Part shown: in pieces, positions 18,591-28,380 of the stretch
Layout: every line of letters starts with the position of its first letter
Position numbering within the stretch: position 1 is the stretch's first letter
Source of the DNA: Isoperla grammatica
Lineage: Eukaryota; Arthropoda; Insecta; Plecoptera; Perlodidae
Direction of reading: 5' to 3'
Length of the DNA stretch: 64,000 nt
NCBI GenBank assembly: GCA_945910005.1
Contig: OX246741.1
Location: forward strand, 41,997,232 to 42,061,231
Notes under the pieces: model-generated
The model's input: the letters and a program-made list of their open reading frames with translations, nothing else
The model's database searches: none
Told to the model about the DNA's origin: nothing
Program-made: the position numbers and the translations under genes

Positions 18591-19016
18591 ACTGGTACAC
18601 CCCAACTCATTTCCCGAGTCCACGAACAATTCCCTGTACTTACCCAGTACAGTCCCCATCTTAGCCTTATCCTCTGGGCTCAAGTGGGCGAGTTCCCGTT
18701 CCAGAAGTGCGTCAACGTGCTCTAGTTCGTGCTTAACCTGCATCGAAACATGCCCTTTGTCACCAGGGTGCACTACGCATACTTCTTCCGGGGCGTCCTT
18801 CAAACTGGTACACCCCAACTCATTTTCCGAGTCCACGAACAATTCCCTGTACTTACCCAGTACAGCCCCCATCTTAGCCCTATCCTCTGGGCTCAAGTGG
18901 GCGAGTTTCTGTTCCAGAAGTGCGTCAACGTGCTCTAGTTCGTGCTTTACCCGCATCGAATTATGCCCTTTGTCACCAGGGTGCACTACGCATACTTCTT
19001 CCGGGGTGTCCTTCGG
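18591..19016 (-). repeat. In-frame 213-bp tandem duplication inside pol
   Basis: 18591-18803 and 18804-19016 are direct copies. They encode two 71-residue units between the protease and the reverse transcriptase, each containing EEVCVVHPGDKGH, HELEHVDALLE and LGKYRELFVDS. The two units differ at roughly nine residues, so the duplication is not brand new. Confidence 0.93.
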
Positions 19017-19927
19017 CGTCAACCCCACCGCTTCTGCCTCACCTAACAAGGTATTCTTTTGCAATTGAATAGCGTCAGAGCCAATGTACATGACTTTAAG
19101 AGGCACCAAGCTGTCACGCGTGAAAGCCGCTATGCGCGCCACTAACACACCGTGAATCTTCACGTCCTGAGGTTCGATCACAACCTCGACAGGCAACCGT
19201 GCACCCTTCCGACCGAGTTTACCGTAGACAATGACTTCACTACGCGCAGGCAGCCAAGCTGACTCGAGCGCATACACCTTCCAATTGGTAATTGTAGCGT
19301 TGACCGACTCACTAGCGCACTCATGCTCGTCTCCCTGCCCTTCACGCCCCCTGCGCGTGGCCATATGCGCATGGGCTTTGGGCGAGGCCGACTGGCCAGA
19401 GATTATAGGTCCCTGACGTCGCCGGTGCGATCCTTGAACGGTTGGGGTCGCGACTCCCTCCCTCTCAGTAACGGATCTTATAGAACATGATGTGCAGATA
19501 TGTCCATGATGACAACCTGCTGCGCTTGCGGACTTCCCAGTAACTGGTACTTCGCTACTACCAATCGTAAGTTTCTGCGCTGCGAAATCAAGCAACACCT
19601 GTTTTCGCGCCAGAAAATCAATGCCCAAAATTCCATCGTACGGTAAATCTAACTCGGCCACATGAAAGTGGTGACTATACCGGTCACCCAACAGATCGAA
19701 CGTAACAAATTGCAGCCCTACCAGCTGTAACCCGGTGCCTGTTACGCCTCTAGCCGTCGTACGATTAGCCCTAAGTGTAGTCTTACTTACTCCAGACTGC
19801 AGCATAGAAACTGTAGCACCTGTGCCTACTAACAATTCCCTGTATTGTCCATCTATGCTGACAGCCAAAAGGATTCCTCGAACCCTACCATCCTGAGCTG
19901 CTACACTAGGAATCACTATTGACTTGG

Positions 19928-20206
19928 CTAGTTCTCGCTCGACGTCGGGACCGCAACGTCCGAAGCCTCCCCTCTCCAAGGCTTGACCAAGTTCCCCACA
20001 GTGAGGTCCTTCACTATGTGAATCCCTCCCTGGATCCCGCCTGTTGAAGTAGCTTGTTGACTGGGTTCATACTTAACCCCAGTCTTCTTTAGCTGAACTA
20101 CCTCTGCTCTAAGAGCAGTAAGCTCAGCCACAAGCTGATCAAATACCTCCCGTGTCACCGGCATGATGTGGACACTAAGTGGTAACAATTCGACCCAAAA
20201 CAACAA
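19928..20206 (-). pseudogene. gag: gag N-terminal fragment of the LTR retrotransposon
   Basis: 92 codons. A second in-frame Met at residue 15 (MPVTREVFDQL, about 20164) starts a segment with heptad-like leucine/valine spacing (about residues 20-42), as in the coiled-coil start of many Gypsy gag proteins. It ends LTVGNLVKPWRGE and a short out-of-frame tail. The capsid and the zinc-knuckle nucleocapsid are missing. The frame overlaps the protease frame by 52 bp. The abrupt loss of homology-bearing sequence suggests that an internal deletion joined gag directly to the protease region. Confidence 0.6.
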
Positions 20207-20396
20207 CTTAAATCAACAGGTCGGATACCAGGCAGTACAAAAAGATACACCACTGTGGTAACAAGCACACACACAATGACTAAAATGTACACTCACCTAA
20301 AGCAAGCACTCTCAAACTACCTCCCAAACCGATATCACTCAAGAAAAATAGTCTGCACGGGTTCTTTTATTTTTGCAATAAACAAAAATTCCATAA

Positions 20397-20407
20397 CGCT
20401 GCCACCA
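20397..20407 (-). other. Primer-binding-like site
   Basis: On the minus strand TGGTGGCAGCG follows the LTR end (…CATTACA) after a two-base spacer. A TGG start 0-2 bases after the 5' LTR is what a tRNA 3' CCA end requires. I do not assign the tRNA. Confidence 0.6.
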
Positions 20408-20409
20408 AA

Positions 20410-21041
20410 TGTAATGCCCCGAAAGCCAATGAAGACTCTCGAGAATACCGCCGACAGACTATTAATCCTATAGGGAGATCGAGTAGGAGGCAGAGAGAGG
20501 TGAGGAGTTAAAAGAGACTAACCCATAACTCCAATTCAATGCTAATTCTTTAATGTTTAGGTTTTACTCACGGACAGACCCAGTGACACGCTGATCGCCA
20601 AACATTCTTGCACCGGGCAGCAGGACGCACTACCTGTAGATCGAGGACACCAGAGAGCGAGACAGTTGGCCGAAACCCCGCTATATATATCGGTAGTCAA
20701 TTTACTACCTACCCGTGGACATGACTTAATTGTTATACACTTACGACAGTCCCGGGTTCGATTACGATAGTTATGACTTCATGTTTAGCCCGATCAGCGG
20801 TGCTTAATGGTCAACACTGCTGAGGTTGCACCGTTAGCCAACTGCCGTTCTCTGTACACCGGCTCATACTTAAACAATGTTGCTTCAGCCATGTGCAATC
20901 ATTATGTCATTATGATGGAAACGTCTCAGAACACTATTCTATCGTTGTCGAAATAACAATAAAATAGTGTTGAAACAACCTGTTGAGTACTTACGCCCTT
21001 TCCTTATGGTGAACGAAATAATGCTCCCAGCATCCATCACA
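20410..21041 (-). repeat. 5' LTR (632 bp)
   Basis: On the minus strand it begins TGTGATGG and ends GGGGCATTACA, i.e. TGT...ACA ends. The outer 112 bp are identical to the 3' LTR remnant. The inner boundary is set by the primer-binding-like site next to it. Within it, ATATATATAG (20681-20690, minus) is a plausible TATA element about 350 bp from the LTR start. Confidence 0.7.
20681..20690 (-). promoter_or_regulatory. Possible TATA box in the 5' LTR
   Basis: ATATATATAG on the minus strand, upstream of the gag fragment in the reading direction of the element. The only support is motif and position. Confidence 0.3.
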
Positions 21042-21046
21042 ATATT

Positions 21047-23080
21047 AACAGACTGCTTTGGGGAAAACGGAACAAAGCCCCAGCAGTGTTCAATAATGTG
21101 GTGGTTGATAAGGAATAACGTATTATTAGAATTGCAACGGCAGTAAATGCGAATATTGAATATATATATTTAATGAAATTATCCTCGTTACTGTTAATAA
21201 TAGTTTACCAAATAACATTTAACAGTATTGAATAACAAAATATTAAATTATACAGTGTAATACAACAACGTAGCTAATTACTACAACTCCCACAAAGACG
21301 CTGTAAGTTTGTGAAAAAGTACTCGCGCGGGGCCCCTTACACTACGAGATTTAATTCTGATGATTTCGTAGATTTACCAGCATGTAAAAACCCAGGAACA
21401 CCTTGTGAAATTATATGGTATAAGTGTGATAATATAATTACAAACCTAAGCAGAAGATTACAGAATAAGATGAATACGAACTAAACAAAAGTATCAAGCG
21501 GTACCTAAAGCAACTTCTACTGCATGGAGTCGCCAGATTGAGGGGGAAGCAGTGTGGGCGACGACAAAAATAAAAACAGGGACAAAACGCGGTGCGATGG
21601 AGAATGTCAACTAGAAATTGCTTTAAGACCACACACAATAATATAATGAACGATAGTATCGTAAATGCATATACTCGTATGTGACCAAGAGAACATTTAC
21701 ATAAAAACAGTATGTCAGAATAAACAAAATATAGCTACACTAGAAAATCGCCTCAGTTAGACGCAACCAGTGAGATCCAACAACTGTGGTTGAACCTTAC
21801 TTACTACCCAAACGGTAAACAAACTGCAACTGCATTTACAAGAATGACAAAATAATAACTTAATGACATAAGTCAATTGGTGCACAAGATAAACAAAGAG
21901 TCAGGTGTGTCTGACGTCATATGAGACTGTGACACCGGCGCGCGAAATGGGTCATGTGCGGGGTGAGAAAATAATAAGTAGAAACATAATGGGTATTTTC
22001 TACGTTCCACCAGGCGCCAGCCCTTCCTTACGGACCCGGCGGATAAGCACGCCAAACTGTCCCCGCTATCAGCTGACGGGATAACTAAACAAACAAGTGA
22101 GGCCACTAATAAAGTGGTGCAGTACTTAGCTGTACATCCTGCCGAAACTGTGGGGCCGAGCAACCGTCTTACTCGGCCGCATGCAATTATCAGCCAAGCC
22201 TTGCCGCTGTCTTTCCAAGTCTCCCAGCACCATTCTTTGTTGCCATGCTATCGCTCAACCCAGACTGTTCGATGGCACACAATGTTAGATTGGCTATCGA
22301 TATGTAAAACTTGGTAATATAAGCTCACACTTAGCCTTTCTTGTTTCACTTCATGCTGTAAGATAAATGTTGAATTGTCTACACTCTTCGGCATCGGTCA
22401 GGGTAATCGGGACGAAACGAACTAGAAAACACTCGCCCTGATGTCATGTGGCTATTCATTCTCCACATTCCATACGCAAAAGTAACCACGAAGTACGACC
22501 GAATACTTATCGTTCAGCAACGACACAAGGCAAAGTCAACAGCTATGGCTGCAGTAGGCTACGTGGGCGTGCACGTTGACACGTGTGTCTCTGTTCTACG
22601 TACCACAAAAGTCAACTGTTCATTGTAACTCCCAAATTAATCACATACCGGTAGTCACTCGTGTTTCACTTAATACAAACTATCACATTGAAATTGTGGA
22701 CAAGTTTATACGAATGGTTTACGTGAAAAACGCCCCCTTTACCACAACGCAAAACTCTCTCCACTCGCAACGAATCTCCTGACAGCTGAGACTGACTCTT
22801 GACTGACGACCCACCGCCGATTCTCTTCTCACACAGCCCCCGCTCCTACCCACGTAGTTATAATGTTAGTATCTTTGCTCCTACCTCTCTCGCGTACCAT
22901 CAGTACCGAGGTGGTCTCGGTGACAACAGATATCAGGGCGGGAGATTTGTGCGGCATGGTCAGGGATGCGGGGTGTGGGCCAAGGAGGATTTAGTGTTAT
23001 GGAGAGGCCCGTGCGAGCGCGTGAAGCCGTCTAGCGCTTCCCCCACTCTCGCACCTCGCCACCACCTTCCCCTACGACAG
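21047..23080. other. About 2 kb without a recognisable gene or repeat
   Basis: AT-rich on the left and more mixed to the right. Short open frames (21873-22163 minus, 22799-23083 plus and others) have no motif, and I see no terminal repeat, RNA gene or tandem repeat. Confidence 0.5.
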
Positions 23081-24011
23081 TGACCCCTATTCGGTAACTG
23101 TTTTATGAAACTCCCGATACCGATTCGGGCCGCTATGGGTCGAAAGCGGGCGAGAGCGATTATGTAACTTTTTTATGCCCGATACCGCCAAATTTAACCC
23201 GGAATGGAAGCGTAAAACCCGATACGGATTCGGCACCTCTTTCTAGGCCGATATGCGTGTTAAACGTTGTTTTTAGCTTATTAACATTTGTTTACAGCGA
23301 AAATTAGGAGACGATTTAGATTCTAACGAAGAAATGTTGTACGTCGTAAGTTGAAATTCTTTTCTATACTGTATTAAATATTATGTTGTTGAGGTTATGT
23401 CACACTATACACGTATTTACCGACTTAGCTTTAAATTAATATTCAATGCAGGTCTAGGCCTAAATATCCCCTCCCCCTAAAGGTCGTATGTCTAGGCCTA
23501 GACCTTCACAGCGTTAGCCCTACTCATATGTACACATAGTGGCAGCAGAATGCTAGGCCTAGTATGTTTTAAACAACACTGAACAACGTTTTCGGTCGAT
23601 GGCATTTTGAGGTTATAAACAAAAACAAAAGACGATCACAACATGACTTGTGCCATTGGGTTTAAAATATAGTGTGTATTTATTCGTCACACGTATATGA
23701 CAATATAAATTATTTATTATATATTTTAAACCCAATGCTTGTGCGAACTGCACATCATGACTTGTGCGAACTGCGAAGCACTCGGAAAAGCTGAGTTTGA
23801 TTTGATTGGTTACGACTTCGGCAGCTCCGTCTCTGTGTGATTTCCTCGGCTCGGCACGGCACGGCAGTCCCATATCGGCCTACCCATATCGGACTACGCT
23901 ATTGAATAGCTATTTTTTTTATTTTCGCGCTAGACCCGCTATGGGAACGACTAATATACACGCTTTGGAATCGGCACGGATCCATATCGGGAAATTACAG
24001 AATAGGGGTCA
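23081..24011. mobile_element. Non-autonomous DNA transposon with 17-bp TIRs and subterminal repeats (931 bp)
   Basis: The left end is TGACCCCTATTCGGTAA (23081-23097). The right end (23995-24011) is the reverse complement of TGACCCCTATTCTGTAA, one mismatch in 17. Inside each end a short motif of the form CCCGATA(C/T) or its complement TATCGGG recurs several times, in inverted sense between the two sides. Such subterminal transposase-binding-like repeats are usual in DNA transposons. No transposase is encoded. A target duplication is not evident. An 84-bp MITE is nested inside at 23654. The superfamily is unknown to me. Confidence 0.65.
23654..23737. mobile_element. 84-bp MITE nested in the DNA transposon
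   Basis: Perfect 18-bp TIRs (CATTGGGTTTAAAATATA and its reverse complement) enclose 48 bp of AT-rich sequence. CTTGTGC lies directly outside on both sides (23647-23653 and 23738-23744), a 7-bp or slightly longer target duplication. A longer echo of the flank (CATGACTTGTGC) occurs again at about 23757. Duplication length fits hAT- or P-type ends (8 bp) better than Tc1/mariner (TA). Confidence 0.75.
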
Positions 24012-24434
24012 AGCGGCAAGCGGAGCAATGCTGTTGCACGTTGGAAGTTCAGTCATTGCAATCTTACCATTTAATGTTGGGATCGGTTTACTGAAGAATA
24101 CCTTTTTCATCACGCTTGATTTTATAATGGTACCTCGCACTTTCATAGTATATAATAACATATTGTATGTCACACAGAATTATGTATTAATGAACGAAGG
24201 AATAACAGGAGGACAGCTTATAATCAACAAATAAATGTTAATATATTATATATACGTTTGAAACTTTGTCACGTTTATTTGCACACATACACAATAAAAT
24301 AGTGTAACTGTAAAGTATAATGCAATGTTATTAATTATTAATTTAATTAAAAGTAATAGGACTATTGGTTTTAATATTACTAATAATTTGTGCCTACTAA
24401 GAGTATAATAGTAGAATAGACTATGGTAGTAGAA
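24012..24434. other. No gene recognised
   Basis: AT-rich sequence downstream of the THAP/P-like gene remnant. It would hold the 3' end of that element, but I could not find a terminal inverted repeat. The plus-strand frame 23806-24234 crosses a transposon end and is not credible. Confidence 0.45.
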
Positions 24435-24856
24435 TCACTGATGCTTATTAATTACTAAGCGGTTAAGTACAGACCTCACTTTAGAGTGAGTGTTTTTACG
24501 ATTAATTTCTTTAGTTGCGTGGTGAAGCCTTAGCGTTAAATACTTGCAACTTATTAACTTCACAAGTTTGTTAATATGATTATCTAAGGGGTCTAACTCC
24601 AATATATGATCATTTAAGTTAGAAAACAGACCCTGCTCATACGACTCATGACAAATTTTTATGGGAATTACCCTTTTTGAATCATTTACTTCAGCAAGAT
24701 TGTTGATTTTCAGCTCCCTGGAGAAACGCTCAGCTAGCTTGCAAACTGCAACAACGTCTGTGGATGGTGTTATGAGTCCTCCTCGATTTTTCATAGCGAT
24801 CAGTGAGTTGTGGTCGCCATTTTGGTGACGGTTTTGAATTTCTAATCTTTCCGCCT
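24435..24856 (-). pseudogene. P-element-like transposase, C-terminal fragment
   Basis: The longest ATG frame is 24794-24435 (119 codons). The same frame is open upstream to about 24856, adding some 20 residues. Two blocks match the C-terminal region of P-element-type/THAP-associated transposases as I know it: RGGLITPSTDVVAVCKLAE followed by a basic stretch, and near the end LRLHHATKEINR then KVRSVLNRLVINK, the usual 'R-x-K-L-N-K-L-V' type ending. The catalytic middle of the protein (several hundred residues) is absent. The fragment follows the truncated THAP exon directly but in another frame, so an internal deletion joined them. It cannot be active. The alternative is a THAP-domain host gene of transposon origin. 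Confidence 0.7.
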
Positions 24857-25095
24857 AACAGCGTTCTCCCACTTTCGTCTTAGGTCTTCATTTTTTGGAA
24901 ACCTGTAGCACAACAATATAATGCAGTTTAAATGGGACATAACTATAACTATGCCTACTTAGTTAATTATTCCAGTTAATCTAAGCTCAATTATTGCACT
25001 TCGATTTACACTTACCTATGGAAAGTTATCTTGTTTGGTTCACAACACTTCGTATTCCTGTTCGTGCAACCATAAGCCTCGCAGTTATACACCAT
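24842..25095 (-). pseudogene. THAP zinc-finger N-terminus of a P-like transposase, two exons, truncated
   Basis: Exon 1 (25095-25016) starts MVYNCEAYGCTNRN and runs to ITFHR: the C-x4-C half of a THAP finger followed by the expected Lys-rich link and FHR. A donor AG|GTAAG ends it. After a 113-bp intron (25015-24903, ending CTACAG) exon 2 (24902-24842) continues FPKNEDLRRKWENAV, giving the FHRFP and the invariant Trp of the THAP fold, then RRKD and a stop. The C-x2-H half of the zinc site and all transposase domains beyond it are lost. I chose the Met at 25095 rather than the longer open frame from 25308, because THAP domains start at the first residue. THAP domains bind the ends of P-type transposons. 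Confidence 0.78.
24903..25015 (-). other. Intron of the THAP gene remnant
   Basis: Minus strand: donor GTAAGTG and acceptor CTACAG, 113 bp, interrupting an Arg codon (AG|G). Joining the exons keeps the THAP reading through FHRFPK. Confidence 0.75.
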
Positions 25096-26491
25096 CGTAA
25101 CATACCAAGAAATAGAAACAAATAGACCAAGACAAAGGCTAGAACACAAAATCGTACAGAACGTTTGGTCTTTAATCCAGAACAATGAACGTGGTGTTCG
25201 CGCAGTGCCGCGCAGTGCCTGCCTGCCCGACTGCCCGTCTTTCTTGCCTGTACTAATATAGCCGCTCGGGTGTTTGAGGGGAAATGCTTCCACGGGAATC
25301 GCCTTCACGCCGGCGGAGTCAGGGCCTCTCCTCTACACTAAATCCTCCTTGGTGTGGGCCGAAAGGCTGTCACGGGCCGTGTGTCCGTGACAATAGTAAT
25401 ACAACAATAAAAAAAATAATATAACATAGTAATATTATACAAGTTACAACATTCAACAAATTATTCTCTAGCATCTGGAGGAGGGAGGGGGGGGGGGGGG
25501 GGGAGCTTTAGCTGGATATATATTATTATGATTTCGTGTCTACCCTTACTGTTACGATTTCAATATTGCTCCTTAGGACACTATTTTGTTTGCACATTTG
25601 AGTTTCTATTCATAGTCGACTCATTAAATACCTGCCCGCACTGTTTCAAGGGATTTTTTCTATTTTGATAGAACCAACGGTCAAGGAGTCAACTATTAAT
25701 AAGGGCCTAAATGTGCAATACAAAATACAAATAATTGTCTCTCACACACACTACAAACACTACAAACACTACAAACACTACAAATGTTCGCCTATTTACT
25801 ACATTCAGCAGAATACCCATACTATTAACATCCTTAAACCCTGCCCCTTTCCCTTCAACCCACTTAAAATCTCCCATTTGGCCCTGCCCTCCCTTACTGG
25901 ACTCCTATGATGACCTCCGTGATCTATCTAATTCGGAAGACGTCATATGACTTTAGCTGTCGAGTACGTCGCTAAGCAACAAATAATTAATTAACTCTCA
26001 CAAAATAATATGAATCAAATTTTGACTATGGGAGCCACGACTGCTGTGAAGTTGTCAATTGCCTGATAATTATCACAACTCCCTCACCCCCAACTTGTTT
26101 TCCTAACTTACAATTGCTGATTGAATTTAGCGCCTCTAACTGAGACAATAGACAATATTCCATAAGGTAAGTGGCTTTTAGAACCTCAGTTTCCTTGATA
26201 ACTGGATGCTGGATGTATCTAATATATTTCATAATGTGACATATCTAGATCCAACACGGTACACACATTTTATTTGCACCTAAAACGGCCGATTTTGTAA
26301 CCTACGCCATATGTTTAGGTTAAACGTATCCGCACTCGAGCGTCCATATTGGAGTCGAATGCAGCGCTCCTGGTGAGACCTTTAACCGCCAATACCGCTC
26401 TTACAGACCGGGGTACGCTTATGTTGTATACCAAGTTTGACGACGTGGAGGGAGGAGTATATGTGTGACGCAGGGTGATGAAGGGGTGGAA
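25096..26491. other. No gene recognised; contains two simple repeats
   Basis: Right of the THAP exon lies a moderately GC-rich patch that may be the 5' end of its element, then AT-rich sequence. A 17-base G run is at 25487-25503. Open frames at 25665-25950 read through a 9-bp microsatellite. Confidence 0.5.
25746..25784. repeat. 9-bp microsatellite (ACTACAAAC, about four copies)
   Basis: Four consecutive ACTACAAAC-type units, the last ending in T instead of C. Short and otherwise unremarkable. Confidence 0.85.
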
Positions 26492-26509
26492 GGGGGGGGG
26501 GGGGGCATT

Positions 26510-26645
26510 ATATTGACTATGTATATCAGGCAGTCCAAACCGATTTGATAAAAACAGTTTGAAAGGAATCGGTTTGATATCTTCCCGTATATCAAGCAAA
26601 CTCGAATTGGTTTCGCGAAACCCAGCTGAAACCGGTTTGAAAGTG
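26510..26645 (+). repeat. Dispersed repeat, copy 1 (AACCG-rich)
   Basis: GACTATGTATATCAGGCAG, then CCAAACCGATTTGATAAAAA and further AACCGGTTT-like blocks, can be aligned with the reverse complement of about 29455-29590 (GACTACGTATATCAGACACG and CCAACCGATTTAACGG). The two copies are diverged but share order and spacing, so they look like members of one family in opposite orientation. Confidence 0.55.
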
Positions 26646-28190
26646 ACACATCTAGAAAGCAGTGAATTAATAAGATGAATAAATAAGACTATCAACAGAC
26701 TAATGGTACGTTTACACAGAATACTGGACACTGCCGTGAAATGGCGAAAAGCCGACACTAGCGCCACTACCGGAGCGGTTCGATCGAAATTGATTGCTGT
26801 GGTTCAAAGCAGTAGTAAATTAATGTGCTGGCCCCCCGCACGTGACTTTTTCCCCCGGTCTGTCGCTACAGTTTTTGGCGCCATGTCTTTGGCTACACGT
26901 GGGTATTTTTTTCGAGTCTGTGTGTCAACCCCTTTTCCACCCCCGACGTGTTTTATCTCGCCAAGTGTGCGTATTTGGCGCTCCGGTTTTGCGGGAAAAA
27001 TTGTAAAAAAATCAAATGTTTTTTGGGGATTTTTTTTCGATGCTTGTGATCCCAAGTCAATTAAATTGTGCATCTTTTGGTGTGCCCTACAAGAATATAT
27101 ATTGTCCCGTTCAAAAGTTATGGACACCCAAACACGAAAGTTTTACGAAAACTGAGACCGGAAACGGAGGCCGGATTTGGTACGTTTTTAACGCGTCACA
27201 TTCAAACGGCCCTGCCCGTCGAACTAAACGAGATATAACGTTCGTTTTTGTTTCGTTAGCAACGCTTACCATCTAGGTAACTGGTATTTGGAAATTTTTT
27301 GGATTTGTCCTGGAACTTTCGTCAATCAAATTGTGTACATTTGGTAAAGTGAGTTTTTAAAAAGCGCGTGTAACACTTTTTTTCCACATTTTTTGTTTGA
27401 AAACTTTCTCGACTTTTTCATTTTTAAAAATAACCACTAATCTTGATTATTAACGAAGCGATTTTTGAGTTTCGTCCCGGATGCTTAGTTATGGGCACTT
27501 TTCCATTTTCTCTACACGGTTTCAGTTTTGATTTTTTTGCGTCAAGTTGGTACTTTTGAAATGGGTTTGTTTTCTTTGTCCCGATACTGAAAGCTCTATC
27601 GTACAGGGGCATGAAAAAACATTTTCAAAAAGTCACCCTTACACGTAATGACAGACGTTCGCGCAACGCATTTTTCACGGCGTTAAGAAAACACGCATAC
27701 AAAAGTTTTCTTTTTGTATATTATAAGTGTTATAAGTACGTCATATAACAAAAAATTGTATTTAGTATTAATAAATGGACATTTGTCTATTTGAAAACGT
27801 TACTTTAAAAAATGAGACTTTACGGGTGTCCGAGTTATGGTGCTTTAACAGATTTTATCCGTCTCGTATTTTTGCCGGTATTTGTCTATGAGAATTTTTC
27901 AATGTCTTAAAAAAGCATGTTGGAGTTTTTTTTAAATTTTTTTCGACCACATTCGACCGGTTTGTGTACTGATTGCTTGTATGTTTTTATTGACAAATGC
28001 CTAAATGTATTACTAAATGGTTTTATAAAAGCTCAGAACAACAATTTGAAACGTCTTGTATTAGGGGAAAAAAAAATACATAAGCACAAAAATTACTGCA
28101 TTTGTATACGTTTGGAGACCCGGTACTCACGGGCGTTACTGTACTTATGTACTTCTGTTACTGCATGTATGTATATCCTACTGTAAGTAG
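26646..28190. other. No gene recognised; T-rich sequence
   Basis: Many T runs. The overlapping open frames 26703-27155 (plus) and 27127-26804 (minus) have no motifs and oppose each other. A loosely related phrase (GTTATGG with a nearby GACACCC or its complement) occurs near 27117 and, partly inverted, near 27826, which may hint at an old transposon whose ends I could not define. Confidence 0.45.
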
Positions 28191-28198
28191 TTATACAG

Positions 28199-28372
28199 TA
28201 ATTAAATCATTTTAAAAAATTTAAAAAATGTTGATTTATTACCATATTCTTATATATTTTCAAAATTAGTGATAACAAAAGTGATAAGGGGTAGGGGGGG
28301 GGGGGGGGTTGCCATGTGTCTATTGAATGTAGGCTTGGGTTGCCTTGAGTCAAAAAAGGTTGGGAACCACTG
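28199..28372. mobile_element. hAT-type transposon end (remnant) with flanking 8-bp direct repeat
   Basis: The right end reads AAAAAAGGTTGGGAACCACTG. Its reverse complement starts CAGTGGTTCCCAACC, the well-known form of hAT terminal inverted repeats (CAGNGGTTC...). TTATACAG follows directly (28373-28380) and recurs at 28191-28198. An 8-bp duplication is the hAT hallmark. The left end, however, starts TAATTAAATC and lacks the TIR, so it has been lost or replaced. A 15-base G run (28294-28308) lies inside. No coding sequence. Confidence 0.6.
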
Positions 28373-28380
28373 TTATACAG

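Larger units (their letters stand above)
17421..19979 (-). pseudogene. pol: Gypsy-type protease-reverse transcriptase frame fused to an envelope-like segment; catalytic Asp of the protease replaced
   Basis: 852 codons. The retropepsin region lies at about residues 35-145, with ILGIDFL (117-123) as expected, but the active-site motif reads V51-G52-T-G-A instead of D-T-G-A. A single A-to-G change (GAC to GGC) would explain that. Residues 323-393 and 394-464 are an imperfect 71-residue tandem duplication. The reverse transcriptase covers about 500-690: VTDFRGLN (535-542), LDLRSGYYQ (571-579), MGLGGAPATFQ (607-617) and the catalytic YLDD (635-638). The connection region follows to about residue 756. 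The frame then switches without a stop into ~95 residues unlike RNase H, with cysteines near residues 834 and 843, resembling envelope-like proteins. RNase H and integrase are therefore deleted. Not functional. Confidence 0.88.
14705..21041 (-). mobile_element. LTR retrotransposon (Gypsy-type pol plus envelope-like region), internally deleted and broken
   Basis: In transcriptional order (right to left) the parts are: 5' LTR 20410-21041, primer-binding-like site 20397-20407, gag fragment 20206-19928, protease-RT frame 19979-17421 whose end is envelope-like, further frameshifted envelope-like fragments to about 16093, a long non-coding stretch, a polypurine tract 14817-14828, and a 3' LTR remnant 14705-14816. 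The remnant is identical over 112 bp to the outer end of the 5' LTR. The pentanucleotide ATATT lies directly outside both ends (14700-14704 and 21042-21046), as a target duplication would. Most of gag, the RNase H, the integrase and the first part of env are missing, so the copy is non-autonomous. Confidence 0.85.

Noticed and set aside
14706..21041. Model in which the LTRs are only 111 bp long
   Set aside because: The shared repeat plus flanking ATATT allow it, but no TGG primer-binding start follows 20930, whereas TGGTGGCAGCG follows a TGT...ACA-type end at 20410. I kept the 632-bp model and list the short one as the alternative.
23806..24234. 142-codon open frame
   Set aside because: It crosses the right end of a DNA transposon and shows no motif or coding character.
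25096..25308. 71-residue N-terminal extension of the THAP frame
   Set aside because: The frame is open, but THAP domains begin at the initiator Met and the extension contains a hydrophobic, unrelated stretch.
26703..27155. 150-codon open frame, with an overlapping frame on the opposite strand
   Set aside because: No motif. T-rich DNA gives Phe/Lys-rich translations on both strands.
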